A stretch of 64,000 nt of DNA, from NCBI RefSeq assembly GCF_008704855.1, contig NZ_CP023691.1, forward strand, positions 4,774,001 through 4,838,000, read 5' to 3'. Each line of letters begins with the position of its first letter. Positions within the stretch are counted from its first letter, which is position 1. A program made the position numbers and the translations under genes. This DNA is from Streptomyces platensis (GTDB lineage Bacteria > Actinomycetota > Actinomycetes > Streptomycetales > Streptomycetaceae). The notes below the pieces were generated by a model. It was not told the origin of the DNA. It searched no databases and saw only the letters and a program-made list of their open reading frames with translations. Positions 1 through 8,434 of the stretch are shown here, piece by piece.

Positions 1-293
1 AACTGGTCATCGGCGTCCAGGACCTTGAGGTACTCACCCTCCGCGTGCGCGAGGGCGATGGTGCGGGCGACGCCGGGGCCACCGGCCCGCCCCTGCCGGA
101 ACGTCACCCGCGCGTCGTCGGGGACATGGGGGGCGACCGCGTCGCTGGTGCCGTCCTCCTGGATGACCCAGTGCCATTCCCACCCGTCGGGGAGCTCCTG
201 CTGGCAGAGCGACCGGTAGGCGTCCGGCAGGAAGTGTGCCGAGGGCGGATGGACGGCGGTGACGATGATGATGCGCCGGCGCACGGCACTCAC
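1..293 (-). CDS. Glycosyltransferase family 2, N-terminal part (runs off the window)
   Basis: Only the first 97 codons are inside the window; the rest lies beyond position 1. Translation from GTG at 293 gives a GT-A fold start: a basic beginning, the strand IIIVTAVHPP, a segment like LPDAYRSLCQQ typical of family 2 transferases, an acidic turn (VIQEDGTSD) and the metal/nucleotide-binding motif KVLDADDQ near residue 95. Family 2 enzymes move sugars from nucleotide-sugars to polysaccharide, lipid or small-molecule acceptors; the acceptor here cannot be read. The start overlaps the stop of the upstream GntR-type gene by 4 bp (GTGA), so the two are almost certainly cotranscribed and translationally coupled. 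Confidence 0.8.
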   Translation of the reverse strand, partial: MSAVRRRIIIVTAVHPPSAHFLPDAYRSLCQQELPDGWEWHWVIQEDGTSDAVAPHVPDDARVTFRQGRAGGPGVARTIALAHAEGEYLKVLDADDQ

Positions 294-1078
294 CACCTTT
301 CCAGGGGAGTGGTGAACAGCAATTCCGTGCGGTCGCCGGGCAGGACGACGTCAGAGACGTCGACGACCCGGTCGTCGACGTCGATCGAGGTCTTCCGGAG
401 GGCGAGGACCGAAGTGCCGGGCGGGAGTTCCAGCTCCGCGGCCTCCTCCGGCGTCGGCGGGCGGGCGGTGACGCGCTCCTCGACGCGGTCGAGCTCGATG
501 CCGACGCTGTAGAGCTGGCTCTGCGAGCCCCCGGGCCACGGCTCGTTCGACTCGTCCAGGAGAGCGGGGTTCCGCGCGATCAGATCGTGGACCAGATACG
601 AGGTCACCAGGCTGAAGGGCGCGTTCTCGGCCGCGTAGCGGGTGCGGTAGGTGCGTTCGAGGAGGGTGGTGCCCTCGGGGAGGCCGAAGGCTTCGGCGAG
701 GTCCCGGTGCGCCTCGATCGTGCGGTACGACGCGTGGAAGACCAGGTCGCCGACCGCCAGGCCGGTGTCGTGCTCGGTGGCGCCGGTCTGGGCCCGTTTC
801 GCCAGCGGCTCGCGGGCCCGGTCCTTCTCCCACTGGTGGCGGAGGTTCGAGCGCAGTGCCGGGGTGCGTGGCCGGCGCACGAAGTTGCCGCGGCCGTGCT
901 GCTTCTCGATCAGGCCTTCGTCCCGGAGGGCGCGGAGTGCCTCGCGGACGGTCGGCACGCTGCGCCGGAACCGTTCGGCGAGCTTCGACTCGGCCGGCAG
1001 TCTGTCCCCGGGCTTCAGCTCACCCGTACGGATGGCCGCGCGGAGCTCGTCCGCGATCCGCTCGTACGCCACTGCCAT
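290..1078 (-). CDS. GntR family transcriptional regulator with UTRA-type effector domain
   Basis: A 262-aa protein. Residues 5-75 form a GntR winged helix (AYERIADELRAAIRTGELKPGDRLP, then SVPTVREALRALRDEGLIEKQHGRGNFVRR). The C-terminal two thirds look like a UTRA ligand domain of the HutC/FadR-like group (PEGTTLLERTYRTR..., ending in PGDRTELLF). It would bind DNA as a dimer and respond to a small ligand that I cannot identify. It overlaps the downstream glycosyltransferase by 4 bp, so it may control that gene. The upstream region has a small CCTC-AA-GAGG inverted repeat at about 1149-1158 that could be part of an operator, but this is weak. Confidence 0.85.
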   Translation of the reverse strand: MAVAYERIADELRAAIRTGELKPGDRLPAESKLAERFRRSVPTVREALRALRDEGLIEKQHGRGNFVRRPRTPALRSNLRHQWEKDRAREPLAKRAQTGATEHDTGLAVGDLVFHASYRTIEAHRDLAEAFGLPEGTTLLERTYRTRYAAENAPFSLVTSYLVHDLIARNPALLDESNEPWPGGSQSQLYSVGIELDRVEERVTARPPTPEEAAELELPPGTSVLALRKTSIDVDDRVVDVSDVVLPGDRTELLFTTPLERW

Positions 1079-1640
1079 GGGTGCTCACCGTTCCGTTCCC
1101 CGGCGCCCGGGACGGCTCGTCCCCGCCGGACGGCCCCACCTTACGACTCCTCAAGAGGTGTTGAAGTGAGGAGGCGAGGAGGCGTACGTGCCACCAGGGC
1201 GGGCGTCCTCAGAGCACCGGGAAGCACCGGGAAGTCCTTCAGCTCCGGTTTCCCCTGCCGGAAATCGGGCGACCCGAGAGTTGTTTCCTGAGGGGCGGCA
1301 TCGGTATGTGAATCCGCGACCATTCCGCCCGAGAGGCCCCTTGCCCCGGAATTCGGGTCTCCGGTCCTTCCGGTGCGCAAAGGCCCGTGCAATGGAGACA
1401 GGGCATGAAAGGACCCGATCGCTGGCGACGGGGGATGCACCAGCGATCGGGCTGTGGCCAAGAGTAGCAAGGCCGGCCGCGCGGTGGGAGATAACTGCGG
1501 AAGTGGAACGCGGAGTTGTGGTTGGAGTCACGTGGCGCGGGCCGCCGGAGGGGGAAACCGAGGGCCGCGGTCGCTGCGGCGCCGGGCGGGTCAACCCGTC
1601 CGGCGCCCGGGCCCCGCCGTTCGACAGGAGCCCGGCGCCG
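1079..1640. other. Intergenic region between the GntR gene and the WD40 gene
   Basis: No convincing gene is seen. It should hold the promoter of the leftward GntR-type gene and the 3' flank of the leftward WD40 gene. Open frames here on both strands lack family resemblance and ribosome-binding sites and look like GC-driven shadows. Confidence 0.5.
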
Positions 1641-4600
1641 TTACTTGTCGCATGGGGGCGCGTACGCGAGATGAGGCAGATACTCGCGCCATTTCTCCGG
1701 TGTCAGCACGCCCCGGGTGGTCGAGCAAATGCGGCGAATGGCCTTGTCGGCGTCCAGGTTCCACAGCCGGACGGTTCCGGCGCCGCTCGACACTCCGAGC
1801 ATCTGGCTTTGCGGGCTGAACGACAGGAAATTGCCGGTCTTGGCGTTGGGACTCGTCGATTGTCCGATGGGCGTGGCCCCGGACGGCGGTGTGACGTCCC
1901 AGAACCGGACCGTGTTGTCGTTCCCGCCACTCGCCAGGGTGTGGCCGCCCTTGCTGAACGTCAGCGACACCACCGCTTCGGTGTGACCCATGAGCGGGGA
2001 GCCCAGCCGGGTCGCCTTACGGGGGTCGGTGGTGTTCCAGAGCCGTACGGTGTCGTCGTCGCTGCCACTGGCCAGCGTGTGGCCGTCCGGGCTGTAGGCG
2101 AGCGCGTTGACGGGTCCCAGGTGCCCGGTGAGCGGCTTGCCGAAGAGGACGGCGTGACGGGGGTCGGTGGTGTTCCAGAGCCGTACGGTGTCGTCCGCGC
2201 TGCCGCTGGCGAGCGTGTGCCCGTCCGGGCTGAAGACGAGGGAGTTGACGTACCCCTTGTGCCCGGTGAGCGGCCCGCCGAGCGGACGGACGCGGGACGG
2301 GGCGGTGACGTCCCACAGCTGGATGGTGTGGTCCTCGTACGCGCTCGCCATCGTGCGCCCGTCGGGGCTGATGGCCAGCGCGTCGGGGCCCACGAAGCGG
2401 GTCTTCAGCCTGGCGGGCTCCCCGTAGCGGACCGGGTGCGCCGGGTCGGTGACGTTCCACAGCTCCACGGCCTGGCTTCCCATCAGCACCGCGAGGGTGC
2501 GGCCGTCCGGGAAGAACACCAGGGAACGCACATCGCCCTTGCCGGGCGCGAACGGCTTGCCCAGCACCACGGGCCGGTGGGGACGCTGCACGTTCCACAG
2601 CCGCACCCTTCGGTCGCGGGCACCCGTGGCGAGCACCCGCCCGTCCGGGCGGAACGCTCCGATCCGGCCGACCATGTTCGACATCGGAATCGACCAGAGA
2701 CGGACCTTGCTGTCGCCGCTCCCCGTGGCCAGGGTCCGCCCGTCGGGGCTGAAACCCACCGCGTACATCTCACCGCTGCTGCCCGCGAGGGGCTCGCCGA
2801 CCTGCGACGGGTACGCCGGATCGCTGACGTTCCACAGGCTCGCCGTGCTGTCCGCGCTGCCGGCGGCGAGCATGTTGCCGTCGGGGCTGAAGGCCACGGA
2901 CCACAGGGGGCCGGTGTGTCCGGTGAGCGGCGCGCCGAGCGGCTTCGCGTGCCGGGGGGAGGACACGTTCCAGAGCCTGATGGTGTTGTCGTCGCTGCCA
3001 CTGGCCAGCGTCCGGCCGTCCGGGCTGAAGGCCACGGAGTGCACCGTGTCCGTGTGCCCGGTCAGCCCCTTGCCGATCGGCGCCGGATGACGCCGGTCGG
3101 CCATGTCCCACAGCCGGACCATGTTGTCATCGCCGCCGGCTGCCAGCGTCCGCCCGTCGGGGCTGAACGCCACCGAGCGTACGGCGGCGGTGGGGCCGGT
3201 CAGCGTACCGAGCGCCTTCGGCCGCCGGAGATCGCGGACGTCCCACAGGCGCACGGTGTGATCCTCGTCGGCGGCGGCCAGCGTCTGCCCGTCGGGGCTG
3301 AAGGCGAGCAGGAAGACGGTGCCGTTGTGACCGGACAACGGCGCCCCGAGCGGGTGCGGACGGGCGGGGTCCCGCACGTCCCACAGCCGGACCGTGCCGT
3401 CGTCCGCGGCGCTGGCGAGGGTGCGGCCGTCCGGGCTGAAGACCGCGGTGCTCACCCAACTCGTGTGGCCGGTGAGGGGCTTGCCCAGGGGTTTCGGATG
3501 CGTCCGGTCCGCCACGTCCCACAGCCGCACGGTCCGGTCGTAGCTGGCGGTGGCCAGGATCCGTCCGTTCGGGCTGAACGAGGTGAGGTAGACGGCGCCG
3601 GTGTGGCCCAGCAGCGGTGTGGCCAGCGGCGCGTTCACCATCGAGATCAAGCGGTTGTTCGTGCCCGAGTCGTCGGGCCGCAAGCCGTGCGCCACCAGAT
3701 CGAGTTGCGCCGACAGGGATGGATCCGTGTACTGGGCGCGGTCGGCCTGGGCGAGCACCTGCTCGAAAACGGTGTCGTCCCGCTGCTGCCGCGCGATCAC
3801 CGCCGAACCGACCGCCAGCAGCGTCATGACGACCAGCGCCGCCACCGCACCACGGCTCAGCAGGACGGTGCGCTTGCGCAGCCGGACCGAGGCGGCCAGG
3901 AACTCCACCGCGCTGCGGGTCAGAAAGGTGTCACCGGCGGAGTCGGCCCAGGTGCGGGCCTGCTCCAGGCGGGAGCCCCGGTAGAGCATGGAGGTGTCGC
4001 GCTCCGAGTCCTCCCAGGCCCGGCCGTCCTCCTCCAGCCGCTGGCGCAGCAGATTGCCGTTCCGGTCCTCGTCGATCCAGTCGCGCAGGCGCGGCCAGGC
4101 GTGCAGCAGCGCCTCATGGGTGATCTCGACCGCCTCCGCGTCGAGGGTCACCAGCCGGGCGTGCACCAGCGCTTCGAGCGATTCCTCCGTCTTGCCCGGA
4201 TCCGTCGACTCATTCGCCAGTTGGTGACGCTTTCCCCGCCTGCGGGTGGCCTGGGTGTCCTCTCCCAGCCGGACCAGCCTGAGCAGGAGCAGCCGCGCGG
4301 CTGTACGCGCCGTCGGGTCGAGACCGGACCAGGCCCGCTCGGCGGTCGCCGCCACCGCCCCCTGGATCCCGCCCGCCGCGCGGTAGCCGGACAGCGTCAG
4401 CCGTCCCGCCTTCCGCCGCTGCCAGGTGGCGAGCAGGGCGTGCGAGAGGAGCGGCAGCACCCCCGCGTCGTGCGCCCCGCCGGCGCCGTCGGCGCTGACT
4501 TCCCGGACGATGAGTTCCGTCAGCCCCGGTTCGAGTTCCAGGCCCACGGCCTTGGCCGGGCCGGTCACCGCCTCGCGCAGCTCCGCGGTGGTCAGCGGCC

Positions 4601-5657
4601 CCAGCACCATGTGCCGGTGCTGGAGCGCATCGGCCAGTTCGGGATGCCCGAGGCACTGCTCGTAGAAGTCGGCCCGTATGCCGAGGACGACGAGCACGGG
4701 GGCGGGTTCGCCCGAATCGGCGGGCGTGCACGCGGCGTGCAGGGTCTGGATGAAGGTGCGCGTGCTCGTCTCGTCGGAGCAGAGGGTGAAGGCCTCCTCG
4801 AATTGATCCACGAGCACGACCGGACGGGTGGCGGAGGACGACGTCCCGCGTTCCGCCCATGCCGCGGCGGCCTCCCGCACCGCGTGCGCGAAGTGCGGAG
4901 TACCGGGCTCCGTCGCCGCCGAGCCCGCCGTGGCGGAGATGACCTCGGCCAGCCCGGGGATCCGGCGGGCAAGCTCCGCGAGCGGATCACCGCCCGGCAC
5001 GAACTGAAGAACCTCCCGCTTCGGGCTGTTCTCGTCACCCGGTGCGCCGTTCTGCAACGCCGGTACCAAGCCGGCGTTCAGCAGCGAGGACTTTCCCGCC
5101 CCCGAGGCGCCCACCAGCATGACCAGGCCGCCGGTCTCCTCCGCCGTGCACAGCTGCGCGACGAGCGCCTCCGTGCTCCGCTCCCGCCCGAAGAACCACC
5201 TGGCGTCCTGCTCACGATAGGAAGCCAGCCCCCGGTACGGGCACACACCGGGCACGGCCGCGGCGTCGGCCGGAGGGCGTTCCTCCTCTTGCCCCGCTCC
5301 CGCGGCACGGTCGCCGACCGGCCCGGCGACCGCTCGCTCCCACAGCCGCTGCCACTGCGCCAGGTCGTACAGACCCGGGGACACCGGAGTGGGCCGCAGG
5401 CGTCGTGCCTGCGGGATCAGGATGTGCAGCACCGCGGCGAGCGCGGCGAACTGCGCGGGGACGTTCCTGGCCCGTCGCCAGTCGCTGATCCGCTGAACGG
5501 ACACCCGCACGGGGCGCCCTCGTTCGTCGACCCGCTGGAGCCGGACGACCGCCTCGGCCACCTTCTTGAGTGGAGGGTTGCCGGCTTCCTTGTACAGCAG
5601 CGCGAGACGTTCCGCGAAGGCTGTACGTGCCCCTGAGTCGGAACTCAAGGCTTCCAC
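1641..5657 (-). CDS. STAND NTPase with N-terminal helix-turn-helix and C-terminal WD40 propellers
   Basis: A 1338-aa protein starting with GTG at 5657 behind a G-rich ribosome-binding site. Residues 1-90 resemble the helical DNA-binding-like start (KVAEAVVRLQ...VSVQRISDWRRARNVP) of actinobacterial nSTAND proteins. Residues 138-500 are the NTPase: PYRGLASY and FFGRE entry, Walker A GASGAGKSS at 183-191, Walker B VVLVDQFEE at about 280-288, and GIRADFY as sensor. A probable membrane segment lies at 599-622. From about 683 to the end there are roughly a dozen WD40 blades (FSPDGRTLASGSDDNTIRLWN type) that build one or two propellers. STAND proteins are signal-triggered switches; some act in phage defence or development, but no effector domain is visible here, so the role is open. 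It stands alone next to the tRNA-Pro integration site. Confidence 0.85.
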   Translation of the reverse strand: MEALSSDSGARTAFAERLALLYKEAGNPPLKKVAEAVVRLQRVDERGRPVRVSVQRISDWRRARNVPAQFAALAAVLHILIPQARRLRPTPVSPGLYDLAQWQRLWERAVAGPVGDRAAGAGQEEERPPADAAAVPGVCPYRGLASYREQDARWFFGRERSTEALVAQLCTAEETGGLVMLVGASGAGKSSLLNAGLVPALQNGAPGDENSPKREVLQFVPGGDPLAELARRIPGLAEVISATAGSAATEPGTPHFAHAVREAAAAWAERGTSSSATRPVVLVDQFEEAFTLCSDETSTRTFIQTLHAACTPADSGEPAPVLVVLGIRADFYEQCLGHPELADALQHRHMVLGPLTTAELREAVTGPAKAVGLELEPGLTELIVREVSADGAGGAHDAGVLPLLSHALLATWQRRKAGRLTLSGYRAAGGIQGAVAATAERAWSGLDPTARTAARLLLLRLVRLGEDTQATRRRGKRHQLANESTDPGKTEESLEALVHARLVTLDAEAVEITHEALLHAWPRLRDWIDEDRNGNLLRQRLEEDGRAWEDSERDTSMLYRGSRLEQARTWADSAGDTFLTRSAVEFLAASVRLRKRTVLLSRGAVAALVVMTLLAVGSAVIARQQRDDTVFEQVLAQADRAQYTDPSLSAQLDLVAHGLRPDDSGTNNRLISMVNAPLATPLLGHTGAVYLTSFSPNGRILATASYDRTVRLWDVADRTHPKPLGKPLTGHTSWVSTAVFSPDGRTLASAADDGTVRLWDVRDPARPHPLGAPLSGHNGTVFLLAFSPDGQTLAAADEDHTVRLWDVRDLRRPKALGTLTGPTAAVRSVAFSPDGRTLAAGGDDNMVRLWDMADRRHPAPIGKGLTGHTDTVHSVAFSPDGRTLASGSDDNTIRLWNVSSPRHAKPLGAPLTGHTGPLWSVAFSPDGNMLAAGSADSTASLWNVSDPAYPSQVGEPLAGSSGEMYAVGFSPDGRTLATGSGDSKVRLWSIPMSNMVGRIGAFRPDGRVLATGARDRRVRLWNVQRPHRPVVLGKPFAPGKGDVRSLVFFPDGRTLAVLMGSQAVELWNVTDPAHPVRYGEPARLKTRFVGPDALAISPDGRTMASAYEDHTIQLWDVTAPSRVRPLGGPLTGHKGYVNSLVFSPDGHTLASGSADDTVRLWNTTDPRHAVLFGKPLTGHLGPVNALAYSPDGHTLASGSDDDTVRLWNTTDPRKATRLGSPLMGHTEAVVSLTFSKGGHTLASGGNDNTVRFWDVTPPSGATPIGQSTSPNAKTGNFLSFSPQSQMLGVSSGAGTVRLWNLDADKAIRRICSTTRGVLTPEKWREYLPHLAYAPPCDK

Positions 5658-6317
5658 CCCCTACGTCCCCCGCACTTGGACATCCGGACCGGAAAACTCA
5701 CCTTAGCTGGCTGACCTGTGGAGACACCGTCCGATCGAGACCGGAACCTCCCCGTCGGGACCCCCAGCTGGCAGGATCCCATCGCAGCGGCACAGCAACC
5801 GGGCTCACCCGGACAGCTCACCGGCGCAGCGCTCGGAGACCACTCCAGATGCACGTTCGCGGTCATTCTCCGCCGGAGTCACGAGCCGGTGGTGAGGGTC
5901 CTGGTGCGCTCACGCGAGGGAACTGTGGAAACGGTCCCCGCCGGATCGCTGCCGCGTCGACCACGGGTCCGGCCCTTCCTGGATCCGCGCCGGTACGGGG
6001 GGCGCGGATCGCCGCCGCCCGCGCCGTTCGGCACCGGTCCTCACAGGGGAGGGACCGGTGGCGAACGGCGCGGCGTAGTTCCTGCCGTACGGCCCGGACG
6101 GGCCCGCCGCCGGCCCGCCCGTGGGTGCGGTGGAGCCCGGGATCAGTACTGCCGGGGCACACGCCCTTAGGGGAACGCCACCACTTGTGGCCCGAATCAC
6201 ACTCGATATCGCGTCTGCCGGGCAGAGAAAAGCCCCTGAAGGGGCGTCAGCGGTCGGCACCCGTCCCGCGCGAAGCCAAGAACCGCTCATCGCCCGCTCC
6301 CGAGCTGCCCCAGGAAA
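5658..6317. other. Intergenic region left of the attachment site
   Basis: No gene can be supported. The sequence contains a long imperfect hairpin at 6021-6071 and a short GCCCCT-GA-AGGGGC hairpin at 6232-6245. Several overlapping open frames on both strands have no recognisable domains. This is native chromosome flank between the WD40 gene promoter and the old 3' flank of tRNA-Pro. Confidence 0.45.
6021..6071. repeat. Long inverted repeat (hairpin), possible terminator
   Basis: Two 20-nt arms (6021-6040 and 6052-6071) pair at 19 of 20 positions around an 11-nt loop; the single mismatch is G opposite G. The core is GCGCCGTTCG and CACCGGTCC. There is no T-run, which is usual for Streptomyces terminators. 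It could stop transcription reading left from the tRNA region. Confidence 0.5.
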
Positions 6318-6362
6318 CAGCTCAGGCCCGGACTTCCTTGACGGAAGGCCGGGCCTGAGCTG
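6318..6362 (-). terminator. Original chromosomal tRNA-Pro terminator, now at the left end of the AICE
   Basis: A 14-bp stem (6318-6331 with 6349-6362) continues after one A/G mismatch into CTTCC/GGAAG with loop TTGAC. It ends 1 bp before the left 56-bp repeat, so before integration it sat directly behind the 3' end of tRNA-Pro reading leftwards. The element carries a structural twin at 23948-23982. Confidence 0.75.
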
Positions 6363-6363
6363 T

Positions 6364-6419
6364 TGTTTCTTCAGTCGGGGTGGCGGGATTTGAACCCACG
6401 ACCTCTTCGTCCCGAACGA
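6364..6419. repeat. Left attachment site (56-bp direct repeat, tRNA-Pro 3' fragment)
   Basis: Identical over 56 bp to 23989-24044; the next base differs (G here, A on the right). It contains the T arm, the variable loop, the 3' half of the anticodon arm and the acceptor 3' strand of tRNA-Pro on the minus strand, but no 5' half, so it is a tRNA remnant and not a gene. Confidence 0.93.
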
Positions 6420-6692
6420 GGTCCGGATGAATCCCGCACCACGGGAATGAGGCATCGGGCCTGGTCAGGCCCTCGGTGTGAGTTGGTTTGGCGTGGTGGG
6501 TGGAGGTGGTTGGGAGGAGGTCTTCTCCCAGATTTCTCCCACCAAGGGTGCCCTAGAGTTCTAGGTATCCGGGTCCACTGCTAGCGCACCTATCCCCTCA
6601 AGGTCCATGCCGAACATCGTGCCCAACGCGGGCGCGCAGGGGGCGCTGAATGAAGAGGGGTAATTGCCCGGATCCGGAGGGCGTAGGGGCTT
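6420..6692. other. Left end of the AICE: integrase arm region
   Basis: No gene. It holds a GGGCCTG-GT-CAGGCCC hairpin at 6457-6472, the TTCTCCCA arm site at 6521-6541, and a CCTAGA-GT-TCTAGG inverted repeat at 6552-6565. These suit a recombination arm that binds integrase and excisionase. Confidence 0.55.
6521..6541. promoter_or_regulatory. Putative integrase arm-binding site, left arm
   Basis: A 21-bp stretch with two tandem TTCTCCCA half-sites, identical to 23907-23927 at the other end of the element. An inverted TGGGAG lies just upstream. Identical short sites on both arms near att are typical of arm-type sites of tyrosine integrases. Confidence 0.6.
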
Positions 6693-7385
6693 CTAGTCCT
6701 CGCCCACCAGAGCTACGGCGACCCTGGCCATGTCGGTGACCACCACGTCGGCCCCTGCCTCAGCCAGAGCAAGCTCCTTGTGCTGCTTGTTGGCGAAGCC
6801 GATGGACATCGCCCCGGCAGCACGAGCGGCTTCGACGTCTGTCACCGAGTCCCCGATGAGGGTGCAGTGATTGGGGCTGATGCGAAGTTGCACGGCGGTG
6901 AGCAAGAGCGAATGGGGCTCAGGCTTCATCAGGTCCGGCCGGTAGGCGGCACGACCAACGACCTCGTGCACCAGGTGTCGAAGGCCGTGCAGCATCAGGA
7001 ACGCCTGCACACAGGCCGTGGAATTGTTGCTGACGACGGCGACCCTTCGCCCCGACGAATGCGCCGCTTCCAGGGCAGCGACCGCGCCAGGAATGGGCGG
7101 GCCCGCGACCTTAACGGCTGACACCTCGGCTTTGGTCAATGCTTCCTCGATGGCCCGGATGACTAGCTCACCGCCCTGCATCGAAAGGCGCAGGATCTCC
7201 ATCGGGTCGTCGACGCCGTGTGCTTTGCCACCGAGCGTCGGATCGTGGCCGGCCACGACCTCCGCGAGTTCCCGCGCAACGCCGGTAGCGGGCCGACCCG
7301 CGAACACGTCGCAGATCGGCCCGTCGAAGTCGAATAGGACGCCCTCGGTCGCTCCGATGACCTCGGACAGCTTGCTACCGTCCAT
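6693..7385 (-). CDS. HAD family hydrolase paired with the AICE repressor
   Basis: A 230-aa haloacid dehalogenase-type phosphohydrolase. Motif I is VLFDFDGPICDV near residue 20, with the nucleophile Asp and the acid/base Asp; motif II is VVSNNST; motif III is the Lys in MKPEPHS; motif IV is LIGDSVTDVEAARAAG. A small helical cap follows motif I. The start at 7385 was chosen because the family begins shortly before the DFDG motif; it overlaps the end of the GntR gene by 11 bp. In pSAM2 the gene next to the korSA repressor is the Nudix protein Pif; here a HAD hydrolase has that place, so a role in entry exclusion or in small-molecule signalling is possible but only inferred. The substrate is unknown. 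Confidence 0.85.
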   Translation of the reverse strand: MDGSKLSEVIGATEGVLFDFDGPICDVFAGRPATGVARELAEVVAGHDPTLGGKAHGVDDPMEILRLSMQGGELVIRAIEEALTKAEVSAVKVAGPPIPGAVAALEAAHSSGRRVAVVSNNSTACVQAFLMLHGLRHLVHEVVGRAAYRPDLMKPEPHSLLLTAVQLRISPNHCTLIGDSVTDVEAARAAGAMSIGFANKQHKELALAEAGADVVVTDMARVAVALVGED

Positions 7386-8241
7386 CAGGGTCGACGTCCC
7401 TTCCGATGGTGTTCCAAACACTGTCGAACCACATGTGGGCCTGCGCGACCTGCTGCGCGCCGCTCGATGATTCGCCTTCATTCACGGAGTAGTGGAACAG
7501 CGTGGCGTCTGCGCCCACCAGGTCGTAGATCTCGACGACCTCTCCTTGCGTGACCACCTTGTTCGGCCGGATCGGGTAGTACCCGAAAAACGCGTCCTCC
7601 TCGTTGATCACGTATAGCTTGAAGAACTGTGTTCCGCTGTGGACCCGCACGCTGACGCTTGTCTCTGCGACCAGCCCGAGAACGCTCAGCTCATGGACAG
7701 CATTGGCGATGCTGCGGGTGAAGCCGACCATCATGTCGTGCATGCGGCTGCGTAGGCGTGGGTCGTCGGACCCGTCCTCGCGACGCACTGGAGCGGCCTG
7801 GGGCACCGACATGTCCGGCACAAGAATGCGGATATTGATGCTCGACGGAGTCAGACGACCCACGCGAATTTTGTCTATCGGCTCCTGAAGCGCGCCGTGG
7901 AGCGTCTCGCTGGAGAACCCTGCGAAGTCGATGGAGACCTTCGGGCTGGCGAACGCCTGCTCCACGTACGGGCGTAGCCCTGCTGGCCGCTCAGTGCGGT
8001 TGCGGACATAGACGCCGCTCCCCTTGCGGGACACAACGAGACCATCATCCTCCAGGTCTCGCAGCGCGCGCTGAATCGTGGCGCGCGCGAATCCATAGAT
8101 CTCGGTCAGGTCCTTGTGTGACGGGAGCTTGTCGCCAGGGCCCAGCCGCTTCGTCCGAATTGCTGCGCCAAGACTGCTCGCCACCTGCTCGTACGGCGGC
8201 CGATCGTCGTCCGGGTCCAGGGGTTCCGGCGTGAAGGTCAT
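7375..8241 (-). CDS. GntR family repressor of the AICE (KorSA-like)
   Basis: A 288-aa protein. Residues 13-80 are a GntR winged helix (PPYEQVASSLGAAIRTKRLGPGDKLPSH, ATIQRALRDLEDDGLVVSRKGSGVYV). The remaining 200 residues are not a clear UTRA domain; they contain a run SINIRILVPDMSVPQ and an acidic C-terminus, as in the large GntR-type proteins of Streptomyces elements. It is transcribed divergently from the transfer operon, and a perfect 9-bp inverted repeat spans the promoter in between, so it most likely represses transfer and replication genes and perhaps itself. It is cotranscribed with the HAD gene. Confidence 0.87.
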   Translation of the reverse strand: MTFTPEPLDPDDDRPPYEQVASSLGAAIRTKRLGPGDKLPSHKDLTEIYGFARATIQRALRDLEDDGLVVSRKGSGVYVRNRTERPAGLRPYVEQAFASPKVSIDFAGFSSETLHGALQEPIDKIRVGRLTPSSINIRILVPDMSVPQAAPVRREDGSDDPRLRSRMHDMMVGFTRSIANAVHELSVLGLVAETSVSVRVHSGTQFFKLYVINEEDAFFGYYPIRPNKVVTQGEVVEIYDLVGADATLFHYSVNEGESSSGAQQVAQAHMWFDSVWNTIGRDVDPDGR

Positions 8242-8281
8242 GCCCCGATGCTACGTCCTCCGCCATCGATCAGGACAGCCA

Positions 8282-8323
8282 GGCTAGTCAGGTGTTGACG
8301 TGACTAGCCAGGATGGCTACGTT
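8282..8323 (+). promoter_or_regulatory. Divergent promoter with overlapping operator for the transfer operon
   Basis: A perfect inverted repeat, GGCTAGTCA at 8282-8290 and TGACTAGCC at 8301-8309, encloses a -35 box TTGACG (8295-8300). A -10 box TACGTT (8318-8323) follows at exactly 17 bp. Degenerate copies (GGCTAGCCA, then TTGGTCAGG) follow at about 8340-8359. The geometry is that of a sigma-70-type promoter blocked by the adjacent GntR repressor, whose start codon is only about 40 bp away. Confidence 0.7.
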
Positions 8324-8434
8324 ATTCCCATCGCGATCGGGCTAGCCAAGTTGGTCAGGCCGATCGGGTGCCTGCTGCGTGCAGCACGGCTGCGCCGCCC
8401 GGCCGCCCCGGTGACAGGGGGCGAAAGGAAGCGG

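Noticed and set aside
1188..5636. Plus-strand open frame of 1482 codons
   Set aside because: Antisense to the STAND/WD40 gene; the repeated RVGDVPQ-type pattern is just the complement of WD40 codons. GC-rich third positions keep this frame open.
6364..6419. Second tRNA-Pro gene at the left end
   Set aside because: Only the 3' half is present; the 5' half, D arm and 5' acceptor strand are missing. It is the attachment remnant.
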